Part shown: one piece after another, positions 1 through 5,496 of the stretch
Layout: every line of letters begins with the position of its first letter
Numbering within the stretch: position 1 is the stretch's first letter
NCBI GenBank assembly: GCA_022572865.1
Contig: JACZVB010000066.1
Coordinates: forward strand, 1 to 7,128
DNA: 7,128 bases
DNA from: Chloroflexota bacterium
Lineage (GTDB): Bacteria > Chloroflexota > Dehalococcoidia > Plut-88900
Reading direction: 5' to 3'
Program-made: the position numbers and the translations under genes
Notes under the pieces: generated by a model
Databases searched by the model: none
What the model was told of the DNA's origin: nothing
The model's input: the letters and a program-made list of their open reading frames with translations, nothing else

Positions 1-14
1 ACTAGTTATGGCCC

Positions 15-42
15 GGGCCCCGGTCAAAAGCGGCCGGGTCCC
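15..42. repeat. GC-rich hairpin near the left edge
   Basis: Arms 15-23 (GGGCCCCGG) and 34-42 (CCGGGTCCC) pair in 8 of 9 positions around a 10-base loop. Neither side is followed by a run of T, so it is not a classical intrinsic terminator on either strand. It could still end transcription of a gene lying left of the window, or be chance in a GC-rich stretch. Confidence 0.35.
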
Positions 43-129
43 ATCGGCCAATCAGTCTCTACTCGTAAGGTCACTAATCATCTCCCGTTCGCCCGGTGCG
101 GGGCTACCCTGAGAGGCGTTCTACGCGCT

Positions 130-287
130 CACCAGCTTCAATACTTTGCCGTGAGCAAAGCTCTAACCTCCCCTGTATCAACTTTCGCATGCGCCTGTCG
201 ATTACCAGTTCGCTGTCGGGCTAGAAACGGGCACTACTAGGCGGCAACCTACAGCCGCGCTCTCGGGGGAGTTCCACCCTCGACTCC
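130..287 (+). pseudogene. Possible decayed N-terminal fragment of a LysR-type regulator
   Basis: Two adjacent reading frames together resemble the winged helix-turn-helix start of LysR-type transcriptional regulators. The first frame (130-165) reads HQLQYFAVSKAL, like the family's opening helix (QLxYFxAVAxxL). Near 160 the match moves to the next frame, which reads RLSITSSLSG, then a TAG stop at 222-224, then KRALLGGNLQPRSRG and a TL pair. This follows the family pattern of an S-rich recognition helix, LGxxLFxR and RGxxLT in the right order and nearly the right spacing. About two residues are missing between the two halves, no start codon precedes it, and the effector-binding domain is absent. 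If real, it is a dead fragment of a regulator that may once have governed the neighbouring catabolic genes. The call rests on a by-eye motif match and could be chance. Confidence 0.35.
144..160. repeat. Short perfect hairpin inside the LysR-like remnant
   Basis: CTTTGC (144-149) and GCAAAG (155-160) form a perfect 6-bp stem around a 5-base loop. It lies downstream of the minus-strand cyclase gene but about 160 bases past its stop, with no T-run, so a terminator role is only a weak possibility. Confidence 0.2.
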
Positions 288-320
288 GGTTTGAACCACG
301 TGGAATTGGACGTATAGAGC

Positions 321-1178
321 TCACACAATAGCCAGGGGATTCCAAGGAGTACCGGAGGCGTGGGTCAGCGGCAACGGCGCGCCTACAAACAGGAATTCAT
401 AAACCCTATCCCGTGACAAACTTTCCAGGTCCAGGTTCTCCAGAAGATAGATGCCCAGATCTCTCAGAGCATGAACATGCAGGGAGCTTGGGTCAGGTCT
501 ATCTGTGTATTTGGCCTCTACCGATGGCTGATCGGCACCCAGCGCGCATATATCTTTCTCCCTGAGCCATGAGGCCAGCTTCCCATCGGGACCAGGAACC
601 GCGGACTCCCAAAGCGACCTATCAGTGTGGAATACCTGGTACCAGCCTGTACGTATCAGCACGATGTCACCCTGTTTTATCTCCGTGCCTTGATGGGCGG
701 CCGTGGCATCCAACTCCTTGCCTGTAACGATCTCTCCAGGCCCCATATGATCTGTGTTTCTGTAGGCAGGAACATCCAGCATCACGCCACGGCCAACCAT
801 GGAACTGACATTCTCTATGCCGCCCTTCACTACGCCGGACTGAAAAACCTGGTCCAAGGTATATCCGTTATAAAACTTACCTTCGGTCCACGAGTGACTC
901 AAGCCATCGATGTGAGTACCCGAATGGGTATCCATGGTCACCACGTCTTCCAGGAAGCTAGCGCCTGGCCCAAGGGTGGCATGGGTTACCTTCCAGGTCT
1001 TATGAAAAGGGGGGTTTTGGGGACCGTTCCTCTCCAAAGGAACGGCCAGACTATAGACCTTGCCTTGCCGCACAAGCCGGACCGCATCGAGCACCACCTC
1101 AGGGGTGAGAAGGTTTAATGCGCCCAATTGGTCCTCCGGCCCCCATCTACCCCAGTTGTTCTCCACTTTTTGCACCAT
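321..1178 (-). CDS. Cyclase-family metal-dependent hydrolase (KynB/isatin-hydrolase-like)
   Basis: This 285-residue protein belongs to the cyclase family (PF04199), which includes bacterial kynurenine formamidase (KynB) and isatin hydrolase. These are cytosolic enzymes that hydrolyse amide or cyclic amide bonds using a divalent metal. The family signature HSGTHIDGLSH is at residues 85-95, with metal ligands expected at H85, H89 and D91. Further family marks are the strand GDIVLIRTGW (170-179), the LHVHALRDLGIYLLENL segment (233-249) and the PLPLTH...GTPWNPLA ending. The NWGRWGPEDQLGALN stretch (8-22) and total length mark the long form of the family, about 70 residues longer than typical KynB, so kynurenine should not be assumed as substrate. 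The ATG start is supported by AAGGAGGG at 1184-1191 (minus strand), five bases upstream. It is transcribed divergently from the M20 gene. Confidence 0.92.
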   Translation of the reverse strand: MVQKVENNWGRWGPEDQLGALNLLTPEVVLDAVRLVRQGKVYSLAVPLERNGPQNPPFHKTWKVTHATLGPGASFLEDVVTMDTHSGTHIDGLSHSWTEGKFYNGYTLDQVFQSGVVKGGIENVSSMVGRGVMLDVPAYRNTDHMGPGEIVTGKELDATAAHQGTEIKQGDIVLIRTGWYQVFHTDRSLWESAVPGPDGKLASWLREKDICALGADQPSVEAKYTDRPDPSSLHVHALRDLGIYLLENLDLESLSRDRVYEFLFVGAPLPLTHASGTPWNPLAIV

Positions 1179-1235
1179 TAGACCCTCCTTTGATGCCAGA
1201 TATCTGATTTTCTCTCTGTCTGTATCGTATATCTC

Positions 1236-1268
1236 CCACTAAGCCTCCTAAACGAGGTCCTTTAGTGG
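1236..1268. repeat. Interrupted inverted repeat in the divergent control region
   Basis: CCACTAA (1236-1242) pairs perfectly with TTAGTGG (1262-1268). Inside it CCTC (1244-1247) pairs with GAGG (1254-1257) around a 6-base loop, leaving a 1-versus-4-base internal loop. On the minus strand it sits about 60 to 90 bases ahead of the cyclase start, so it could be an operator or a leader-RNA structure. Confidence 0.45.
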
Positions 1269-1280
1269 ATTGGAGAATTC

Positions 1281-1308
1281 AGGATTTTTTCAATTAACTC
1301 GAAATCCT
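1281..1308. repeat. Second inverted repeat in the divergent control region
   Basis: AGGATTT (1281-1287) and AAATCCT (1302-1308) are a perfect 7-base inverted repeat separated by 14 AT-rich bases. Arm length and spacing fit a dimeric regulator's binding site, but no regulator is tied to it. It lies about 85 bases upstream of the M20 start. Confidence 0.4.
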
Positions 1309-1381
1309 TCCCATTTTGGAGGCCCTATTCCCGCTAGCTTGATCAAAGCGTAACATGTCTTAAGAACAGAAATATAGAGAA

Positions 1382-1389
1382 AGGTGAGG
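1382..1389 (+). promoter_or_regulatory. Ribosome binding site that sets the M20 start
   Basis: AGGTGAGG ends three bases before the ATG at 1393, with the AGGTGA core ending five bases before it. An in-frame GTG at 1384 lies inside this same purine-rich stretch and has no such site ahead of it, so the ATG at 1393 is preferred. Confidence 0.6.
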
Positions 1390-1392
1390 GAG

Positions 1393-2640
1393 ATGGTACA
1401 AGAGGTACAGCAGAGAGTGTTAGCCGCAGTAGATGAGAATGAGATGATCGATCTCGCCAAACGCTTGTGCGAGTTTCCTAGCTTCAAGACGGAAGAGACG
1501 GAGGTAGCCCGATTCCTCGCGGACTACCTGAGCCAGCGAGGCTACGATGTCCAACTCCAAGAAGTGGATCCCGGCCGTTTCCAGACAGTAGCAACCCTGA
1601 AGGGTACGGGAGGCGGCAAGTCCCTGATGTTCAACGGGCACATAGATATCGACCCCATAGCCGATGGGTGGAGACGGGACCCCTGGAAGCCCGTGGTGGA
1701 GGGCGACCGCCTCTACGGAGGGGGCATCCGAAATATGAAGTCAGGCGATGCTTCCATGATCCAGGCCGCCGAGGCCATCAGGAAGGCCGGGGTTCGTCTG
1801 AAAGGTGATCTGGTGATCGCCTGTGTGGTGGGTGAGCTTCAGGGTGGTGTCGGCACCACTTATCTATGCCAGCACGGGCCCCTGACAGACATGGCGGTGG
1901 TCGCTGAGCCCCACGGGGCCCACAACATAATGACCGTTCACGCCGGCGTAGTTGCGATGGCGGTACACACCAAGGGTAGGTCTAGACACACGAGTCGCAA
2001 GGGAGATCACATAGACGCTATCGAAAAGATGTACAAGGCTATTACTGCCATCAACAGTATCGAGTTGACATACACCAGGAGACCAGACCTGCCTGACCTG
2101 CCGCTGGTGAACGTGGGAGTGATAATAGGCGGCATGGGCCGGGACTACGACCTGAAGGGCCCTAACTTCAGCTCCGATTTCTGTACCGTATTGGTGGACA
2201 TCCGCACCCTCCCTGGGATGAGCTCTGAGTCGGTGGTGGCAGACCTGAGACGTGCCCTCGATGGTATTAAAGCCGCGGACAAAGACTTCGACTATGAGAT
2301 AGAGATGCCGCCGCCTCCATTTTTCAAGGTAAACAGGGTGGTGATGGAGCCCTTCGAGCTACCACAGGGGGAGTACATCATAGACGCTGTGCGACGCCAG
2401 TACCGCACCGTTACAGGAAAGGAACCAGAGAAGATCGGCGTTGTGCTGCCCAACTCTTACACCGGAAACGACACCTGCCACCTGTGGAAGGCGGGTGTTC
2501 CCTGTGTGCTCTTCGGACCCAGAGGAAAGTCTGAGTCCTCCGAGATACCCGATGAATTCACGCCTATAAGCGAGATGACCCTGGTAGCGAGGGTGCTGGC
2601 CCTGACGGCCCTGGATGTGTGCAACCTTCCAAATAACTAG
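1393..2640 (+). CDS. M20-family (ArgE/DapE-like) amidohydrolase homologue with altered metal site
   Basis: This 415-residue protein has the M20 fold: an N-terminal catalytic lobe, an inserted dimerisation lobe (about 180-305, with the family's conserved histidine in SRHTS at 197-201), and a return to the catalytic lobe. Typical members are cytosolic di-zinc deacylases or peptidases. The first metal motif is intact (GHIDID, H83 and D85), the general base is kept (E148 in VGELQGG), and E172 in AEPHG matches a metal ligand. Three other ligand positions are changed: N114 where the DMKGG motif has Asp, L149 where the DEE motif has its second Glu, and E384 before PDE where the family has His. It may bind metal differently, bind one metal, or have lost hydrolysis. 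I recall related environmental proteins with an NMK motif, so this may be a subfamily trait. An alternative GTG start at 1384 would add three residues. Confidence 0.88.
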   Translation: MVQEVQQRVLAAVDENEMIDLAKRLCEFPSFKTEETEVARFLADYLSQRGYDVQLQEVDPGRFQTVATLKGTGGGKSLMFNGHIDIDPIADGWRRDPWKPVVEGDRLYGGGIRNMKSGDASMIQAAEAIRKAGVRLKGDLVIACVVGELQGGVGTTYLCQHGPLTDMAVVAEPHGAHNIMTVHAGVVAMAVHTKGRSRHTSRKGDHIDAIEKMYKAITAINSIELTYTRRPDLPDLPLVNVGVIIGGMGRDYDLKGPNFSSDFCTVLVDIRTLPGMSSESVVADLRRALDGIKAADKDFDYEIEMPPPPFFKVNRVVMEPFELPQGEYIIDAVRRQYRTVTGKEPEKIGVVLPNSYTGNDTCHLWKAGVPCVLFGPRGKSESSEIPDEFTPISEMTLVARVLALTALDVCNLPNN

Positions 2641-2789
2641 GAGCCGTCGGGTATAGCAGTCTCATGGCTATTTGGATGACGCCCTAACCCCTGGTATGCC
2701 ACCCACTTCCAGGTTTGGGCCGTGGTGTTCTAAACCAGCGAAACTAGAGTCAGGACTCCTGGAACTTGGTTATGAAGACCACTGGGTAA
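2641..2789. other. Convergent gap between the M20 and rhodanese genes
   Basis: Both flanking genes end here. I looked for a bidirectional terminator and found only weak candidates: a 5-bp ATAGC/GCTAT stem just after the M20 stop, and CCTGG/CCAGG arms near 2691-2714. Neither is GC-rich and followed by a T-run. No coding signal is visible. Confidence 0.4.
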
Positions 2790-4394
2790 TCAGCGAATTG
2801 TTTCAGTGGGAGCGGCCTGGTACCTCGTGCCCATCTCCTCTTCCCACTGAAGGACCTTAATGGTCTCCGCCCAGTTCCGATCGATGTCGGTGTATACAAC
2901 GTCTTCCGGCGGGCTCAAGATGCCGGTCAGCCCCTTCTCTACAGGAAGCCCTGCGTCCCTCCAGGCCCGCATCCCGCCTTCTAGCACGGACACTTTTCGA
3001 TAATCCAGGTCCCTTAGAGTAGCTCCAGCCAAAACCGAATTGATTCCATCGGAACAGGTGATTATTATGTCCGAATCCTTTAGAGGGGCCATTTCGTGAA
3101 CCCTCAGTTCCAGCCAGCCCCGGGTCATCCACCGGGCCCCCGGCACGTGGCCGCTACTAAAATCTTGGCTGGTGTCGACGAATATCACATCTGGGGAGTG
3201 GGGGTCGTTTGTCAGGTCTTTCAGCTCTCGAGGCGATATTAATTCCACCTTTTCCAGGGCTCCACTGTAGCCGAAGGGCATCACCTCCGGGAAACCCTGT
3301 TCCAGGGTGTGGCCGGCGGCTGCCCAGGCGGAGGTCCCGCCATCAACCGCGAAGACGTCGGGAAAGCCCATCTGCCGGTGCCAAGAGGCTGTCACCGAAG
3401 CTCGAACCCGCCCATCGCAGCAGAACACGATGGTGGCATCTTTGAGGATCACAACATCATCGCCCAGAACCACGGCCTGGCCGCCGGGGAACCACTGGAA
3501 TCCGGGGATGTGTCCCTGGACGAATTCGCCCCTGTTGCGTACGTCTATCAGGTAGACGTTCTGCTGATTAGCCCGTGCCATGAGCTCACGTAGCTCCTTT
3601 ATGTCAAGATACTGCACACCGTCCTCCCGAGCTATGGTAGCGGCAAAGGCCTGGGCGGCGGCAAGCCCTTCCTGGGAAGGATCTGGCAGGCCTATGCGTT
3701 GTGAGCCCTTCTCCAATTCCAACCCCGCCATAAGCCATCCCATGGTGCCATTCCTGAGGGCGTATACACGCTTCCGGCCCATTCTCTGAAGGGCACTTGC
3801 ACCTAAATAGGCCCGGGTCCAGCCGGCGCAGTGGAGGACAACTGTGGTTTCAGGATCACCGGCTATCTCCCTGATTCGAAGGGCCAGCTCTCCCTCAGGG
3901 ACGCTGCGGCTCCCAGGAATGCACGATTTCTGATGCTCTTCTGGAGTACGGGTGTCGAGAATGACTATCTCCTCACCCCTTCCTAGACGGTCGTGGAGCT
4001 CCTTCGCATCCATCTCAGGCACTTTTTGCTCCACCCGAACCCTGGCCCCGAAGTCTCTCCGCTGCACGTAGGTGCCCCACTCGGTAGGTTGGCCCTCCGA
4101 GGCCCACCGGTTGATACCACCTTCCAGCACCGAGACGTTGTCGTAGCCCATTAGCTTGAGGGTGGCTGTGGCCAAGGAGGCGCGACGCTCATCATCGTCG
4201 TAGACAATGATAGGGGTTCCCCTGAAGGTCACGAGAGCCGGCATTCGGCGTTCCAGCTGGGGCCTGGGAACGGTGTGAGAATTGGGAATGTGGGCGTTGT
4301 AATACTCCCCTCGTTCTCTGACGTCCATCAACGCCATTGAGGCCTGCTGCTCAATCAGCTTCTTCAGTCCGGTAACCGAAATCTTTGGAGGCAT
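2790..4394 (-). CDS. Protein of four tandem rhodanese domains
   Basis: This 534-residue protein is four rhodanese-like domains in a row, at about 4-105, 125-228, 260-366 and 385-488, plus a 46-residue tail. Rhodanese domains carry sulfur as a cysteine persulfide. Each repeat shows the landmarks: a VDxR-like strand (DVRERGEY, DTRTPEEH, DVRNRGEF, DTSQDFSS), an xHIPG-like turn, and a closing GGxxAW-type segment (EGGINRW, DGGTSAW, EGGMRAW). Active-site loops differ. Domain 1 has D66 in place of Cys (YDDDERRA), domain 2 has C189 (CAGWTRA), domain 3 has C325/C326 (CCDGRVRA), and domain 4 has C447 but Asn where the loop usually has Arg (CSDGINS). No signal peptide is seen, so it is probably cytosolic. 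GAGAGGA at 4404-4410 (minus strand) lies seven bases ahead of the ATG. Sulfur donor and acceptor cannot be told from the sequence. Confidence 0.93.
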   Translation of the reverse strand: MPPKISVTGLKKLIEQQASMALMDVRERGEYYNAHIPNSHTVPRPQLERRMPALVTFRGTPIIVYDDDERRASLATATLKLMGYDNVSVLEGGINRWASEGQPTEWGTYVQRRDFGARVRVEQKVPEMDAKELHDRLGRGEEIVILDTRTPEEHQKSCIPGSRSVPEGELALRIREIAGDPETTVVLHCAGWTRAYLGASALQRMGRKRVYALRNGTMGWLMAGLELEKGSQRIGLPDPSQEGLAAAQAFAATIAREDGVQYLDIKELRELMARANQQNVYLIDVRNRGEFVQGHIPGFQWFPGGQAVVLGDDVVILKDATIVFCCDGRVRASVTASWHRQMGFPDVFAVDGGTSAWAAAGHTLEQGFPEVMPFGYSGALEKVELISPRELKDLTNDPHSPDVIFVDTSQDFSSGHVPGARWMTRGWLELRVHEMAPLKDSDIIITCSDGINSVLAGATLRDLDYRKVSVLEGGMRAWRDAGLPVEKGLTGILSPPEDVVYTDIDRNWAETIKVLQWEEEMGTRYQAAPTETIR

Positions 4395-4641
4395 AGGCTC
4401 ATCCTCTCATCCAACAACGTTATTTTTATAGACACTCCTGCTCGCCGATCTCCTTAAGCATCCGAGTGTAGCCATTTTCAAACTGCAGAACAAGACGGAT
4501 GTGATCTACCTTACGATTGCGCCTCCCGTCTCGTTACGTAATGTATGGTTAGGACAGGATTCAATCTCAGGCATCGGGTGTCGCATGTGGACATACAAGC
4601 AGTGTTCGTGTGCTGCAGTTGCTTGTGGCGTGGGAAATTAG
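4395..4641. other. Gap between the rhodanese and VOC genes
   Basis: The rhodanese promoter should be here. A TATAAA on the minus strand (4430-4425) is placed well as a -10 box, but no good -35 box lies ahead of it. An inverted repeat (ACAAGCA 4595-4601, TGCTTGT 4620-4626) follows the VOC stop and could be a weak terminator, although no T-run follows. A short coding-like stretch is listed separately. Confidence 0.35.
4426..4530 (-). pseudogene. Possible short gene remnant upstream of the rhodanese gene
   Basis: One minus-strand frame is open for about 35 codons after a TAA and ends in a TAA at 4426-4428. Its last part reads like the end of a real protein (DHIRLVLQFENGY, then RMLKEIGEQECL), with an acidic and basic helix-like pattern. 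It has no start codon and I cannot assign it to a family. The opposite strand is also open here for about 69 codons, which weakens the case. Treat it as a hint only. Confidence 0.2.
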
Positions 4642-5004
4642 TTACTCCCCAAAGGTGAAGCAGAATTCGTTTCCATCGGGGTCCTCCATGACCGTCCAAC
4701 CGAAGTCCCCATGGTCAAAAGCCTGAATCTTCTTCGCTCCCAGTTCCACTCCCCGTGCTACTGCCGCATCCATGTCCTCCACGGCGATGTCCAGGTGCAA
4801 TCGGGTCTTGGCCGTTTTCTTCTCCGGCACCTTCTGGAGATAGAGCCTAGGGCCATCATTCTGTTTCTTAAAATGGGTGTAGGTATCCTCCCGACCTCCT
4901 ACCTCCAGGCCCAGAAGCTCCGTCCAGAACTTGATCGCCCGGCCCATATCGTTGACGTCTATCCCTATCTGACCGATCACGCCCACCGGCTGTGTACCTA
5001 CCAT
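4642..5004 (-). CDS. VOC (glyoxalase/dioxygenase superfamily) protein
   Basis: This 120-residue protein is a single vicinal-oxygen-chelate unit made of two beta-alpha-beta-beta-beta modules. Module one (about 8-60) holds GIDVNDMGRAIKFWTELLGLEV, split here as GIDVNDMGRAI (14-24) and KFWTELLGLEV (25-35). Module two (about 68-118) holds LHLDIAVEDMDAAV (69-82), ELGAKK, and the ending MEDPDGNEFCF (106-116). H70 and E113 sit where metal ligands often lie in the superfamily. The DPDGNEFC ending is typical of the Glyoxalase_6-like group (PF18029), which is mostly of unknown function, so a glyoxalase I activity should not be assumed. The start is firm: AAAGGAGG ends seven bases before the ATG on the minus strand (5012-5018 region). 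The SDR remnant lies 50 bases upstream on the same strand, suggesting the two were once one operon. Confidence 0.9.
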   Translation of the reverse strand: MVGTQPVGVIGQIGIDVNDMGRAIKFWTELLGLEVGGREDTYTHFKKQNDGPRLYLQKVPEKKTAKTRLHLDIAVEDMDAAVARGVELGAKKIQAFDHGDFGWTVMEDPDGNEFCFTFGE

Positions 5005-5054
5005 ATGCGGTCCTCCTTTACTTTAAGGTCTCTAAACCATAGGTTGCTTGAGAA

Positions 5055-5370
5055 TCAACGCGCAGACCTAGCGCGTCCACCATCCACTGGCATAGCCCGC
5101 CCGGTTACAAAGGACTCCGACTCGTACAACAGCAATACTACGGCCTCTGCGACTTCCCGGGAATCCGCCATTCGCCCCACCGGAGATATTCAGTACTGGC
5201 CTTCACCTAGCCCTCCGGGTCTCGGGCCTAAAACCCTCCATCAACGAGCCATCGATAGAGCCAGGTTACATTGCAGTGACCCGAATGCCGAACTGGTAGT
5301 ATTCGATGGCGGCCGTATTGACCAGTCCAACAATCCCACGATTGCTGGAGGCACAGGCCACAGTCCTTTC
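5055..5370 (-). pseudogene. Broken C-terminal half of a short-chain dehydrogenase/reductase
   Basis: Read on the minus strand, two frames join into the C-terminal half of a classical SDR, a family of about 250-residue NAD(P)-dependent oxidoreductases. The upstream frame gives GIVGLVNTAAIEYYQFGIRV, then AM, a TAA stop (5266-5268), and PGSIDGSLMEGF. That is the helix after the catalytic tyrosine and the PGxIxTxM region. After a TGA (5203-5205) the match moves frame. Downstream it reads VGRMADSREVAEAVVLLL, then SFVTGRAMPVDGG, ending at a TGA (5055-5057). This is the standard SDR ending. The YxxxK catalytic pair is gone: the expected stretch near 5347-5358 reads ACASS. The Rossmann N-terminal half is absent, its place being taken by the 5' region of the divergent MFS gene. 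Two stops, a frameshift and lost catalytic residues make it a dead gene. Confidence 0.8.
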
Positions 5371-5496
5371 TTCGCTAACCAGCCCCTCAGGTTTGGTGCT
5401 GAGGTTTTGACACCCTGTATACTCAGAGAATTCAACTCAGGAGTCGCTGCAATAAGGGCCGAGACAACATCTCTCATCTCCCCCAGCAAGAGTTCG

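Larger units (their letters stand above)
1179..1392. promoter_or_regulatory. Divergent control region between the cyclase and M20 genes
   Basis: This gap must hold the promoters of two genes that point away from each other. I see no convincing -35/-10 pair on either strand. It carries two separate inverted repeats (1236-1268 and 1281-1308), which are candidates for regulator binding or RNA structure. The strong Shine-Dalgarno site of the cyclase gene lies at 1184-1191 on the minus strand, and that of the M20 gene at 1382-1389 on the plus strand. Confidence 0.5.

Noticed and set aside
1..237. Plus-strand frame open from the window edge for 79 codons
   Set aside because: It has no recognisable family over most of its length. 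Only the part near 130-165 resembles LysR, and the match then continues in another frame. I treat the open frame as chance.
280..303. tRNA-like GGTTTGAACC and the CCACGTGG palindrome
   Set aside because: The T-loop-like string has no acceptor stem, anticodon arm or D arm around it. CCACGTGG is a common 8-base palindrome with no further support.
627..1118. Plus-strand open frame of 163 codons within the cyclase gene
   Set aside because: It lies wholly antisense to a gene with clear family motifs and a strong ribosome binding site, and its translation matches nothing I recognise.
2641..2789. Bidirectional terminator between the convergent genes
   Set aside because: Only 5-bp stems without T-runs were found, which is below what I would call a terminator.
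5405..5423. TTGACA (5407-5412) and TATACT (5418-5423) as a promoter for the MFS gene
   Set aside because: Each hexamer is good alone, but only five bases separate them. With a 16-18 base spacer from TTGACA there is no good -10 box, and TATACT has no good -35 box.
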